Below, piece by piece: positions 8,767 to 16,471 of a DNA stretch of 64,000 bases. Each line of letters begins with the position of its first letter. Position 1 is the first letter of the stretch. The stretch is from Desulfovibrionales bacterium. GTDB lineage: Bacteria > Desulfobacterota > QYQD01. The notes below the pieces were generated by a model that was not told the origin of the DNA, did no database searches, and saw only the letters and a list, made by a program, of their open reading frames with translations. The translations under genes and the position numbers were made by a program. Where the stretch lies: the NCBI GenBank assembly GCA_028715605.1, contig JAQURM010000001.1, forward strand, positions 302,001 through 366,000, given 5' to 3'.

Positions 8767-8799
8767 GAAAGAGGCGGGAGAATCTCCCGCCTCTTTTTT
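8767..8799. terminator. Bidirectional intrinsic terminator between birA and adk
   Basis: GAAAGAGGCGGGAG (8767-8780), loop AAT, CTCCCGCCTCTTTTTT (8784-8799): a stem of about 14 bp rich in GC, followed by T on the plus strand and by A before it, so it also reads as stem plus T tract on the minus strand. It lies between convergent birA and adk and fits both. Confidence 0.88.
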
Positions 8800-8820
8800 G
8801 CAAATATGGAGGGTATCAGG

Positions 8821-9498
8821 TTAGGACAACTGGGCCATCAATTTCTCTGAGACTACATTGATGGGCGGCGCACCATCCACGGCAACTACCTTTGGCCCCG
8901 GCACCTTTTTGAAATAGTTGACTGCCGCCATGGTGCCGCTGTTGGTATCGTAATAAATATCATGCCTCTTATCAATAGCGGCCGTATCCTGGTCATCGGC
9001 CCGAGTCTTCAAATCACCCCCGCAGACCCGGCAGACCAATTTCCCATCTTTTTCTACCGGCTTGATGGCATCAATATGGACATGGTTCGGATGGTTGTTG
9101 TCATTAACGCAGAGCCTTCTGCCCATAATCCTTTCCGCGGCTGTCTTGCGGTCCAGGCCAATCTCCACGACATAGTCAAGCTTGATGCCGGCCTCATTAA
9201 GCGCCTTGTGCAGGGCCTCGGCCTGGACAACGTTACGCGGGAAGCCGTCCAGAAGCCATCCCTTTTTACAATCATCCTCCTTAAGCCGGTTGAGGATCAT
9301 GGGGATGGTGATGTCATCCGGCACCAGATCTCCCCGGTCGATGTATGCCTTGGCCTTTTTCCCCAGCTCTGTGCCCCCGCCTATATTCTTTCTGAATATG
9401 GCGCCCGATTCGATGTGAGGGAGATTGTACTTCTTCTGAACAATTGCCCCCTGCGTTCCCTTGCCACTTCCATTTGGACCAAAAATTAAGATGTTCAT
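8821..9498 (-). CDS. adk: Adenylate kinase with a Cys/His metal-binding lid
   Basis: Adenylate kinase equilibrates ATP + AMP with 2 ADP. The P-loop GPNGSGKGT is at residues 7-15 and the LDGFPR motif near 83-88. The lid has the metal pattern Cys130-X5-His136-X19-Cys156-X2-Cys159, very like the C-X5-H-X15-C-X2-C site of the Desulfovibrio gigas enzyme, which binds Zn, Co or Fe. Common zinc-lid kinases use four cysteines instead. I chose the ATG at 9498, which has AAAGGAGG upstream; the reading frame is open for 11 more codons. At 225 residues it is of long-lid type. Convergent with birA. Confidence 0.95.
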   Translation of the reverse strand: MNILIFGPNGSGKGTQGAIVQKKYNLPHIESGAIFRKNIGGGTELGKKAKAYIDRGDLVPDDITIPMILNRLKEDDCKKGWLLDGFPRNVVQAEALHKALNEAGIKLDYVVEIGLDRKTAAERIMGRRLCVNDNNHPNHVHIDAIKPVEKDGKLVCRVCGGDLKTRADDQDTAAIDKRHDIYYDTNSGTMAAVNYFKKVPGPKVVAVDGAPPINVVSEKLMAQLS

Positions 9499-9986
9499 GA
9501 AAATCCTCCTTTGGGAAAAATTATTTCTCACTTCAAAAATCCGGTAGTGCCAGTCGTCCGTTGTCAGTGGTCAATTGTATCTGTATATCCAAATAGTTAG
9601 ACGAAGCGTTGAAACGTTAGAGCCTTCGTTGCTACCTGGTCGAACCGGTTGATTTCTTTTGTTTTTGCAACAAACAACCGACAACAATCAATGGGCACCA
9701 CCAAAAATTGAAGATTTGAAAAATCACCGGTAGAACTATAGCAGAAAGTTATTGATTATTTCCAGAAGAAAATGAATATCCATTCAAAAAAATTGCCCCC
9801 CTTCTCTATCACTGCCTGGAAAGCTTTCTATACCCGTCCAGGCCTTTCCGCCTTTGTCCTTGACAATCATATCTAACTCATATAAAGCAGAAAAAGTTTT
9901 CTTATTTCCCCTCCTTTTCTTAATGACTAAAGTGGCCGATATAGTAATAGATATAAGGGCCTTTGTGCTCTCAGGGAGGAGGATGC
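9499..9986. other. 488-base gap between divergent adk and the propeller gene
   Basis: No gene is supported here. The left part (about 9548-9697) is a loose dyad of GTTGTC/GACAAC words, one of the window's intergenic repeat families. TTGACA (9860-9865) and TATAAA (9881-9886), 15 bases apart, may form a weak rightward promoter for the cluster that starts at 9987. The rest is AT-rich with no further structure that I can see. Confidence 0.5.
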
Positions 9987-11573
9987 ATGTACAAAATCCT
10001 TCATAAATATTATTTGCTTTGTCTGTCTCTTCTTCTCGTAATCACTCTGTGCTGGGGCTGCGCCGGGCTAAAGGAAAAACATCTGGCCGAACCGATGAAT
10101 AGCCGGCCACAGGGCAGACTCGTTCTGTTTTTGAATGGCCCGCCGCAGACCGGCCTGAATCTCACCTTTGGCCTCAGCAGCGTTGGCGTCTTCAGCGAAG
10201 AAGGCGGTTGGGAAGAGTTGCCGCTTAAACTTCAGCCGATAAACTCCCGGGGTATAATCGGACGCCAGGTCATCCTCGCGGAAAGCAAACTTGTGGCCAG
10301 GGCCTATGAAAAGCTGCGCTTTACCTTTGATCGGGCACAGGTCATTAAGGAAAATAAGGCCGCAGACCTTTCCATCCCTTCCGAAGGCCTGGAGATGGAT
10401 TTTAACTTCAGGATAGTCAAAGGGCAGGATACTTCAGTTTTTATCAACTGGGATGTAGAGGGGTCTATAGCGGATAATTATCTGTTTATCCCCGCATTTG
10501 CGCTAAAGACAGAGATTCGCGGGGTAAGAAGTCAACTGGCTTATGTAACCAATGAAGGGTCAGATAATGTAACGGTTATAAACAGAGAATGGGATGAGGT
10601 CGTTTCTACCATAGCGGTAGGAAAGGCGCCCTGCGGCTTGGCCGCCGGTACAAAAAAGACCAGGCTAAGGGTATATGTGGCCAACTCCAGGGCGAATAAC
10701 ATTACGGTCATCGATCCGACCCTAAATCAGGTCGAGCAGACCATACCTATATCATTTGGGAGACAACCCCGGGCCATTGCCGCAGCGCAGACCCGGTCAG
10801 GCAAGGAATGTCTGTTTGTGGCCAATTATGCCTCTAACAATGTCTCCATAATAGATACGGATAATTACGAAGAGATTGAACAGGTCAGGGTAGGCGTCGG
10901 CCCTATAGCCATAATCACTGACCCCCCCACGGACACCATATATAATATGAAAGGGCTGACGGCCGGTCAATTGAATCGCTGGAAGGATTATCGGGATCAA
11001 CACCTGCATATATATGTAGCCAACAGTAAGACCAACACCGTATCCGTTATCATTTTCAATACCTCTACACTGGCCGTGCAAGATACCCATACCTTAACCG
11101 TGGGCTGGAATCCGACGGCCCTGGATGTGGATGTAGAGCGGGGTAAGGTCTATGTAGCTAATAACGGCTCTGATACGATCTCAATTATCGACGCATTAAA
11201 AATCATGGATGGCTCCACCTCGGACGCGGTAACCACCTTAACCAACGTGGGCACGGGCGGGGTGGACATTGCGGTCGATGCCCTTTTTCTGAGGTTGTAT
11301 CTTTTAAAAGACCGGCCCGGTGAAGTGCTCTTCCTTAAGACTCCGGTGGAGGATATAGCTGCATCCTTGAAATCTATTATGACGCCCATTACGGGAGTGA
11401 TCGATGTGAGTGGGTTTCACCAATCCATGGCCTTGGACCCCGAAAGTAGAAAGCTTTATGTCGTGGATCGTGAAGATGGCATAGTTCACGTTATAGATAA
11501 GACTAGCCGGCGATTGATCAAGAATATTCCCGTGGGTAGCAAGCCTTATGAGATTACGATGGTTCCTTTTTGA
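9987..11573 (+). CDS. YVTN beta-propeller lipoprotein with DUF4382-like N-terminal domain
   Basis: A secreted lipoprotein of 528 residues. The signal peptide MYKILHKYYLLCLSLLLVI ends in a lipobox with Cys in CWGCAG. Residues about 40-175 look like a DUF4382-type beta domain (inference from pattern). The rest is a beta-propeller of about seven blades with repeated YVAN/YVTN motifs: YVTNEGSDN, YVANSRANN, FVANYASNN, YVANSKTNT, YVANNGSDT and a last YVVDREDG blade. Such propellers bind proteins or polymers at the cell surface. The ATG at 9987 has GGGAGGAGG four bases upstream; a TTG at 9963 would put that site inside the gene. It opens the envelope/cytochrome cluster; the barrel gene begins 17 bases later. 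Confidence 0.82.
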   Translation: MYKILHKYYLLCLSLLLVITLCWGCAGLKEKHLAEPMNSRPQGRLVLFLNGPPQTGLNLTFGLSSVGVFSEEGGWEELPLKLQPINSRGIIGRQVILAESKLVARAYEKLRFTFDRAQVIKENKAADLSIPSEGLEMDFNFRIVKGQDTSVFINWDVEGSIADNYLFIPAFALKTEIRGVRSQLAYVTNEGSDNVTVINREWDEVVSTIAVGKAPCGLAAGTKKTRLRVYVANSRANNITVIDPTLNQVEQTIPISFGRQPRAIAAAQTRSGKECLFVANYASNNVSIIDTDNYEEIEQVRVGVGPIAIITDPPTDTIYNMKGLTAGQLNRWKDYRDQHLHIYVANSKTNTVSVIIFNTSTLAVQDTHTLTVGWNPTALDVDVERGKVYVANNGSDTISIIDALKIMDGSTSDAVTTLTNVGTGGVDIAVDALFLRLYLLKDRPGEVLFLKTPVEDIAASLKSIMTPITGVIDVSGFHQSMALDPESRKLYVVDREDGIVHVIDKTSRRLIKNIPVGSKPYEITMVPF

Positions 11574-11590
11574 TAGGCTGAGGATAAGGG

Positions 11591-13879
11591 TTGGATGTTA
11601 AACTCTTAAAGGTGATGACCAGCAAAATGCCTGCCCTACGAGGATTGTGGAGGGTAGTTATAGCCTTGGTCGTGCTTATAACTTATCCTGGCCCATCTGC
11701 AGGGGCAGCAGGTATAGGCGGCACGGCCGATCTTCGTTATAACGCAACCAAACAAAAAAAGGATGGAGTTAAAACAAGCGACGGTTATAATTTTTCTCAA
11801 AATTATTATTTAAATCTGGCCGATGAAATTACGCCCGTGCTTTCTTATACTCTCAACTTCCGGGCCAATCACAACAAAACTTCTTCTACCCAGGACAGCA
11901 TAACCACAAAAACTTATAACCAGGGCGCTGAGCCACAGATTGAATTCAGCCTGCATAATCCTTATTATAATGCCAGCGCCGGCTATCAACGTACAGAGAC
12001 CTGGAGCGGCGCATCTTTGGCTGATGAGATACGGAAGACCGGTGATTATACCTATGCCCGCTTTGATATATCTCCACGTGATTTGCCGACACTGGCCTTA
12101 CAATGGGGCCGCAAACGGGATTTTGATTATCTTTCGCCCACGCGCCTCGATACAACTACCGACACCTATCTTCTAAATACAAGTTATGATTACGCCCCTT
12201 TCAGGTTTTACTATAATTATTACCTTACCCAGACCACAGATGATGCCCTCTCAGGCGATATCTATCGCACCGAGAAAGAGGCGCACACACATAATGGCCG
12301 GCTGGACTACGGCCAATCATTTTTTGACGGCAAGCTGCCGATTAACGCCAGTTACCAGGCCAATTATAACCGGAATATTACGGATATTTTTTCCACAGCA
12401 GCGGTAGTTACAGTAGAGCGGACACCTTTTCTGGGACTTCATAAACGTGATACGGCTTCACCTCCAACGCCAACGACACTCGCGATCGAGACGCAAAATG
12501 CCCTTATTGATGGGGACAAAAGCACGGCTATAACAACTATTGATGTTGGGCTCACTGGGTTGCCAAACACTGACCCCAACTCACATCTCTATCACAACAT
12601 AGGGCTGGAACTAACCAGTACCAAATCAGTGAAGACCCTTCGCATTTACACAAACATAGCCAAGACCTCTACTTTTAGTGATACACTGACCTTTACTGTT
12701 TACTCGGGTACCACGGCATCGAACTGGACCGCGATAACCGGCGCCGCTTCTCCGGCTCCGAGCACCTCGGTGACAGAAGACGTTTATTTTTACGAGGTAA
12801 GCTTTACGCCTACGACCGCCAGATTTTTCAAGATCGTCAATACTGACGAAGCTACACTTCCGGCCGGCATAACCAACATATACATTACGGAAATAGAGGC
12901 CTATGGTGACGAGACAGAAAAAACCGATATTACCGACCGGTTCGATCAGGGTCTGAATTTTAACACCAGTTTGAAGGCCAGGCCTGATTTGTCGGTTTCA
13001 TTCAGTTTTTACCTGACGCGCAATGATGAAGAACCATCATCCCTTCCCGAGGCGGCGAGTAATCTTTTTTCAACCATTTTCAGCAAGACCCAAAAAGGGG
13101 GGGAAGGCGCATCAAGCGGAACCACTACGCGGAGCTGGGGTCCTTCCGTTAACTGGCAGCCCTATACAAAGCTTATGACCTCTTTGCGTTTCCAGAGGCA
13201 GGACTCGTGGGATACGGAGGGGACCACCGATTCGGCATCCAATACATACGCCTTTTCTCTTAATTCTCCGCTTCTTGATACGCTGGATACCACATTTTCC
13301 GCGACACGCAGTGAGCAGTACAGTTTTTCCGAGAAACAGACCATAAGCGACTCCCTTCTCCTCAGTACGCTGGCTAAATTGTACGACGGCGTCAATATGG
13401 TTACAGACCTGAATTATACCACCTCGGAATCCTTTCAGACTAATCTCACTACAGATACCCTTTCCCTTAACGGTAATATAAATGCTATACTGACGCGCAG
13501 GCTAAGTGGAACATTTACATATGGTTTTAGCTGGCCTGCGCCTGGTACGGCCTCCAACCAGCAGTCCCTGGTCTTGACTTATCGCCCCAGTGCGCTATTA
13601 AATTTTATGGCCTCGCTTCAGACTGCCGATACAGGGACTACCCGTACTTTTGGCCAGAATTACAGTATAGATTGGCTTCCGGTTCCCGTACTTAATTTTA
13701 ATCTGAGCGCCCAGGAGACGGACTCAGGGGACACAAAAAACCAGACCCTTACCTTCCAGAATAGGTGGCAGATAAACAAGTATATGGATTTTCAGTTTAA
13801 TTACTCCTTTGGGCGTGTTAAATCATCGTCTGAAACAGATACCCATACCTGGGGATTATCCTTTACCGGACGGTTCTAA
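11591..13879 (+). CDS. Outer-membrane beta-barrel protein with an inserted discoidin-like domain
   Basis: A 762-residue exported protein. A signal peptide (hydrophobic core VVIALVVLITY) ends near an AGA-AG site. Most of the rest is alternating amphipathic strands rich in Tyr, Asn, Thr and Ser, ending in WGLSFTGRF with the terminal Phe typical of Omp85/BAM-inserted barrels. Residues about 290-442 differ: ALIDGDKSTA, a series of strands with VKTLRIYTN and FTVYSGTT, and an end ITEIEAYGDE, the pattern of an F5/8 type C (discoidin) domain, here inside the barrel as an extra loop. It could be the porin of a cytochrome conduit like MtrB/PioB or Omb proteins, but I see no family signature. The TTG start follows GAGGATAAGGG. 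Confidence 0.75.
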   Translation: MDVKLLKVMTSKMPALRGLWRVVIALVVLITYPGPSAGAAGIGGTADLRYNATKQKKDGVKTSDGYNFSQNYYLNLADEITPVLSYTLNFRANHNKTSSTQDSITTKTYNQGAEPQIEFSLHNPYYNASAGYQRTETWSGASLADEIRKTGDYTYARFDISPRDLPTLALQWGRKRDFDYLSPTRLDTTTDTYLLNTSYDYAPFRFYYNYYLTQTTDDALSGDIYRTEKEAHTHNGRLDYGQSFFDGKLPINASYQANYNRNITDIFSTAAVVTVERTPFLGLHKRDTASPPTPTTLAIETQNALIDGDKSTAITTIDVGLTGLPNTDPNSHLYHNIGLELTSTKSVKTLRIYTNIAKTSTFSDTLTFTVYSGTTASNWTAITGAASPAPSTSVTEDVYFYEVSFTPTTARFFKIVNTDEATLPAGITNIYITEIEAYGDETEKTDITDRFDQGLNFNTSLKARPDLSVSFSFYLTRNDEEPSSLPEAASNLFSTIFSKTQKGGEGASSGTTTRSWGPSVNWQPYTKLMTSLRFQRQDSWDTEGTTDSASNTYAFSLNSPLLDTLDTTFSATRSEQYSFSEKQTISDSLLLSTLAKLYDGVNMVTDLNYTTSESFQTNLTTDTLSLNGNINAILTRRLSGTFTYGFSWPAPGTASNQQSLVLTYRPSALLNFMASLQTADTGTTRTFGQNYSIDWLPVPVLNFNLSAQETDSGDTKNQTLTFQNRWQINKYMDFQFNYSFGRVKSSSETDTHTWGLSFTGRF

Positions 13880-13890
13880 GGGAGGTAGTA

Positions 13891-13956
13891 ACCGTTGACC
13901 GTTCACCGAAGAAACACTATTCAGGTTCTTACAGACAACGGTGACCGGACAACGGT
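13891..13956. repeat. Intergenic dyad, ACCGTTGACC word family
   Basis: Left arm 13891-13908 and right arm 13939-13956 pair at 16 of 18 positions. Each arm is made of variants of ACCGTTGACC/GGTCAACGGT. The same words recur inside the larger elements at 34788-34950 and 36108-36280. The element sits between the barrel gene and the next lipoprotein gene and runs through the region where a TTG-initiated reading of that gene would begin. Confidence 0.75.
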
Positions 13957-13981
13957 AAACAGATACGGGAGGGCATTATTG

Positions 13982-14587
13982 TTGACAGTGATACGTAAAA
14001 CTGATAAAAGCCAAAATTGGACAGCCGTTCTGTTGTCTTGTTTGTGCTTAACGCTTGTATTTTTGTCTGCCTGCGCACCCGGCCGAAAGACCTATTTGCG
14101 TTCAGGCGTTGATATTCGTCAGATTACAAAGGTAGCGGTTATGCCTTTTGAGAATCTGACAAACGACCCCTATGCAGGTAAAAAGGTGCAAGATCTCATG
14201 ATTACAGAACTTTTGTATAGGGGTCGTGTAGATGTTATCGAGCCCGGCGAGGTACTAAATGCTATACGGAGCGCCGGTATTACCTCCATCAGTGCCTTGC
14301 ATATTGAAAATATAAAGATTATTGGACAGCGGTTGCGGGTCCCGGCGGTAGTGGTGGGTTCAGTCCATGCCTTTGGAGTGGTGCGGGGTGTTACGATATC
14401 CTATCCCGAGGTAACTATTCACTGTATTGTGGTGGAAACTACTTCGGGGGCAATTATTGCTTCGACCCAGTACACGTCGGGCGGAACCAGCTTCTGGGGC
14501 AGGCATTTCAAGGCTGAAGGGCCTACCTTGGGCGAGACAGCCGAGGATGCGGTAAAGGTTATAGTAAGGAGTCTGTTTTTGCCATGA
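13982..14587 (+). CDS. CsgG/GNA1162-like lipoprotein (first of three paralogues)
   Basis: A predicted lipoprotein of about 201 residues: signal peptide with LCLTLVFLSAC lipobox, then a domain that opens with ITKVAVMPFENLTND and contains EVLNAIRSAGI and VVGSVHAFG. This alpha/beta layout with the PFENLT motif is shared by the CsgG, HfaB and GNA1162 (DUF799) outer-membrane lipoprotein families. The exact role is unknown. The frame is open from a TTG at 13895, but that stretch is the intergenic dyad described above; GGGAGGG at 13969 supports TTG 13982 (or neighbours at 13979 and 13988). It overlaps the next paralogue by four bases (ATGA). Confidence 0.75.
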   Translation: MTVIRKTDKSQNWTAVLLSCLCLTLVFLSACAPGRKTYLRSGVDIRQITKVAVMPFENLTNDPYAGKKVQDLMITELLYRGRVDVIEPGEVLNAIRSAGITSISALHIENIKIIGQRLRVPAVVVGSVHAFGVVRGVTISYPEVTIHCIVVETTSGAIIASTQYTSGGTSFWGRHFKAEGPTLGETAEDAVKVIVRSLFLP

Positions 14588-15165
14588 AGCGATGGGGGGC
14601 TTATCACTTTATAATTTGTCTTTTGCTGGCCTGTATATGCTTTGGTTGCGCCCGTACGCCTAAGCCGAATTTTTATATACGCCAGGACTTTGACTTTAGC
14701 GTTATCAAAAGGGTGGCCGTATTGCCCTTTGATAATCTTACCAATGATAAGTTCGCCTCTGAAAGGATCAGAAGACTGGTAATTAATGAACTTCTGGCCT
14801 CAGGTTTGATGGATGTAGTCGTAGCCGGCGATCTTTCGGCCACTCTTAAGACGGCTAAAGTGGAATCGGTAACGGCACTGCCTCCTAAGGAGATCAAAGA
14901 AATTGGCCGGGCATTAAATGCACAGGCCGTTCTTGCAGGCTCGGTCGAAAGGTATGAGGAATCAAAAGGTGGATCCTTTGCCGCCCCTGAAATTTCCATC
15001 TCCTTAGTTATGGCGGAGATCGATTCCGGATCCATTGTGTGGTCAGTAAGCGCTTCTACCGGTGGGGCAGGTTTTGGGACCCGCCATTTTGGGGCACGTG
15101 CAGATACGATCAGTGAGGCATCTGAAAAGGTAGTTAAAAAGGCGATCCGGACGTTGTATCCATGA
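14584..15165 (+). CDS. CsgG/GNA1162-like lipoprotein (second paralogue)
   Basis: A 193-residue lipoprotein: MKRWGAYHFIICLLLACICFGC gives the signal peptide and lipidated Cys. The mature domain begins IKRVAVLPFDNLTNDKFASER and includes a strand AVLAGSVERYEE and a C-terminal helix, parallel to the preceding gene at nearly every element. Its ATG overlaps the upstream TGA, so the two are translated together and may form a hetero-oligomer; CsgG-type proteins form rings in the outer membrane. Whether this protein forms a channel, a chaperone or a scaffold cannot be told. It is followed by a 123-base gap with an ATTCGAAAT word repeat. Confidence 0.78.
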   Translation: MKRWGAYHFIICLLLACICFGCARTPKPNFYIRQDFDFSVIKRVAVLPFDNLTNDKFASERIRRLVINELLASGLMDVVVAGDLSATLKTAKVESVTALPPKEIKEIGRALNAQAVLAGSVERYEESKGGSFAAPEISISLVMAEIDSGSIVWSVSASTGGAGFGTRHFGARADTISEASEKVVKKAIRTLYP

Positions 15166-15173
15166 GAGATAAA

Positions 15174-15203
15174 ATTCGAAATACGAATATCGAAATTCGA
15201 AAT
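15174..15203. repeat. Short intergenic repeat, ATTCGAAAT word family
   Basis: Three to four variants of the word ATTCGAAAT/ATACGAATAT stand in tandem. The words are themselves nearly self-complementary, so the stretch can fold or act as a dyad. It follows directly after the stop of the second lipoprotein gene. No other copy of this word family was seen in the window. Confidence 0.6.
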
Positions 15204-15287
15204 AAAATGTTGATGGTAGGGGTAGGGTTTGCCCTGCGTAATAGTCTCGTTAATCCAGACACTTCCAAGTAGTTATGAAACGGCCCT

Positions 15288-16334
15288 ATGTGGAAAATAT
15301 CACCCTTTCTTTTGACTCTCCTTATTTTTTTACCTTCCTGTGCCGGACGGGCGGCATTTGATAGCGATGCCAGGCTGCCGCTGGCCCGAAAAGCTATAGC
15401 GCTGATGCCTTTTGAGAACCTTTCTGATAAGAAAGAGGCCGTGGAAACGGTTATGCCCTATATACGGCAGTGGTTTAAAGATGCCGGGGCTGAAATAGTG
15501 CCTGATGAAGTAGTAGAAAGATTTCTGTTGCGGCATGAAATTAGAAGCACCGGGCGTTTCTCAGATAAAATTATTCATAGTATGGATCGCGGGCTTGGAG
15601 CCACTTATATTCTGCTGGGAAGCGTAAATTCATGCTCTGATGAACCGCTACTATCCATCTCTACCCGTCTGGTATCCGTGCCGGATGGGAATATTGTCTG
15701 GGGCGGACATGCCAGCCGCAGTGGGGAGGAATTTAAAACGGTCCTTGGCCTGGGTAAAATTACGACACTAGCTGGGCTCTCCCCTATAGTAATTGAGGAA
15801 CTTTTTTCTCCTCTTAAGCGGTTTACACCGCCGGATAAGGCGGAACAAGAGAAATGGCGTTTCCGGGTGGCGGTAATGCCCTTTGGGAACCTGAGCCCGC
15901 GCAGGGATGCCGGGGTTATCGCCACGTACCTATTCCTTGCGGGCATAGCGCAAAAAACGGGTTGGGCGACTGTTGAATATGGCCAGGTCTGGAATACCCT
16001 GGTTTCAGAGAATTATCCGTATCGGGGAGAACTGGACTATGATACGTTGCAGGCGCTGGGCAAGAAACTTGAAGTCGATGGCATCCTGCTCGGAACAGTG
16101 GAAAAATATACCGAAGATCTGGGCGCCAAAGGGCAGGTTATCCCGGAGGCAGCTATCAGCCTGCGTCTTTTATATGTTCCTAATAAGACCATCATCTGGG
16201 CAGATCGACTGGGAGCTACGGGCGAAGACGATATCTTAGTCCTGGATTGGGGGCGAATAAGAACGGCCGATAAGGTTGCCGAAAAGGTAATCAAAAAATT
16301 GGTACAGCGTTTGCCTTATATTGAGGTTAGGTAG
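15288..16334 (+). CDS. Tandem-domain CsgG/GNA1162-like lipoprotein (third paralogue)
   Basis: A 348-residue lipoprotein with signal peptide MWKISPFLLTLLIFLPSC. It carries two copies of the domain found in the two genes upstream: the first begins AIALMPFENLSD (near residue 35), the second VAVMPFGNLSPR (near 195). Each has the strand-type LLGSVN or LLGTVEKY and a C-terminal arm with TIIWAD or NIVWGG. This looks like an internal duplication, so the cluster holds four copies of the domain in three genes. Function is unknown; context suggests an envelope assembly around the barrel and cytochromes. A repeat element separates it from the parvulin gene. Confidence 0.78.
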   Translation: MWKISPFLLTLLIFLPSCAGRAAFDSDARLPLARKAIALMPFENLSDKKEAVETVMPYIRQWFKDAGAEIVPDEVVERFLLRHEIRSTGRFSDKIIHSMDRGLGATYILLGSVNSCSDEPLLSISTRLVSVPDGNIVWGGHASRSGEEFKTVLGLGKITTLAGLSPIVIEELFSPLKRFTPPDKAEQEKWRFRVAVMPFGNLSPRRDAGVIATYLFLAGIAQKTGWATVEYGQVWNTLVSENYPYRGELDYDTLQALGKKLEVDGILLGTVEKYTEDLGAKGQVIPEAAISLRLLYVPNKTIIWADRLGATGEDDILVLDWGRIRTADKVAEKVIKKLVQRLPYIEVR

Positions 16335-16337
16335 TGT

Positions 16338-16444
16338 CCATCCGGAAACTAATGTTCCCGGCTTCACGCTTTCAGCGATCAGCAATTAGCTGTCAGCAAA
16401 AACCTAAGACAAACAACACATTAAGCTGAATGCTGACGGCTTAG
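16338..16444. repeat. Intergenic dyad, AGCTGA word family (short form)
   Basis: Begins with CCATCCGGAAAC and continues with TCAGCGATCAGC-type words answered by AAGCTGAATGCTGACGGC on the right. The same left end and the same AGCTGA words occur at 34788-34950 and 36108-36280, but those copies hold an extra inner dyad that this one lacks. It separates the third lipoprotein gene from the parvulin gene. Confidence 0.7.
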
Positions 16445-16471
16445 TAAAGGGCCAAATTTGGGGAGTTAGAT

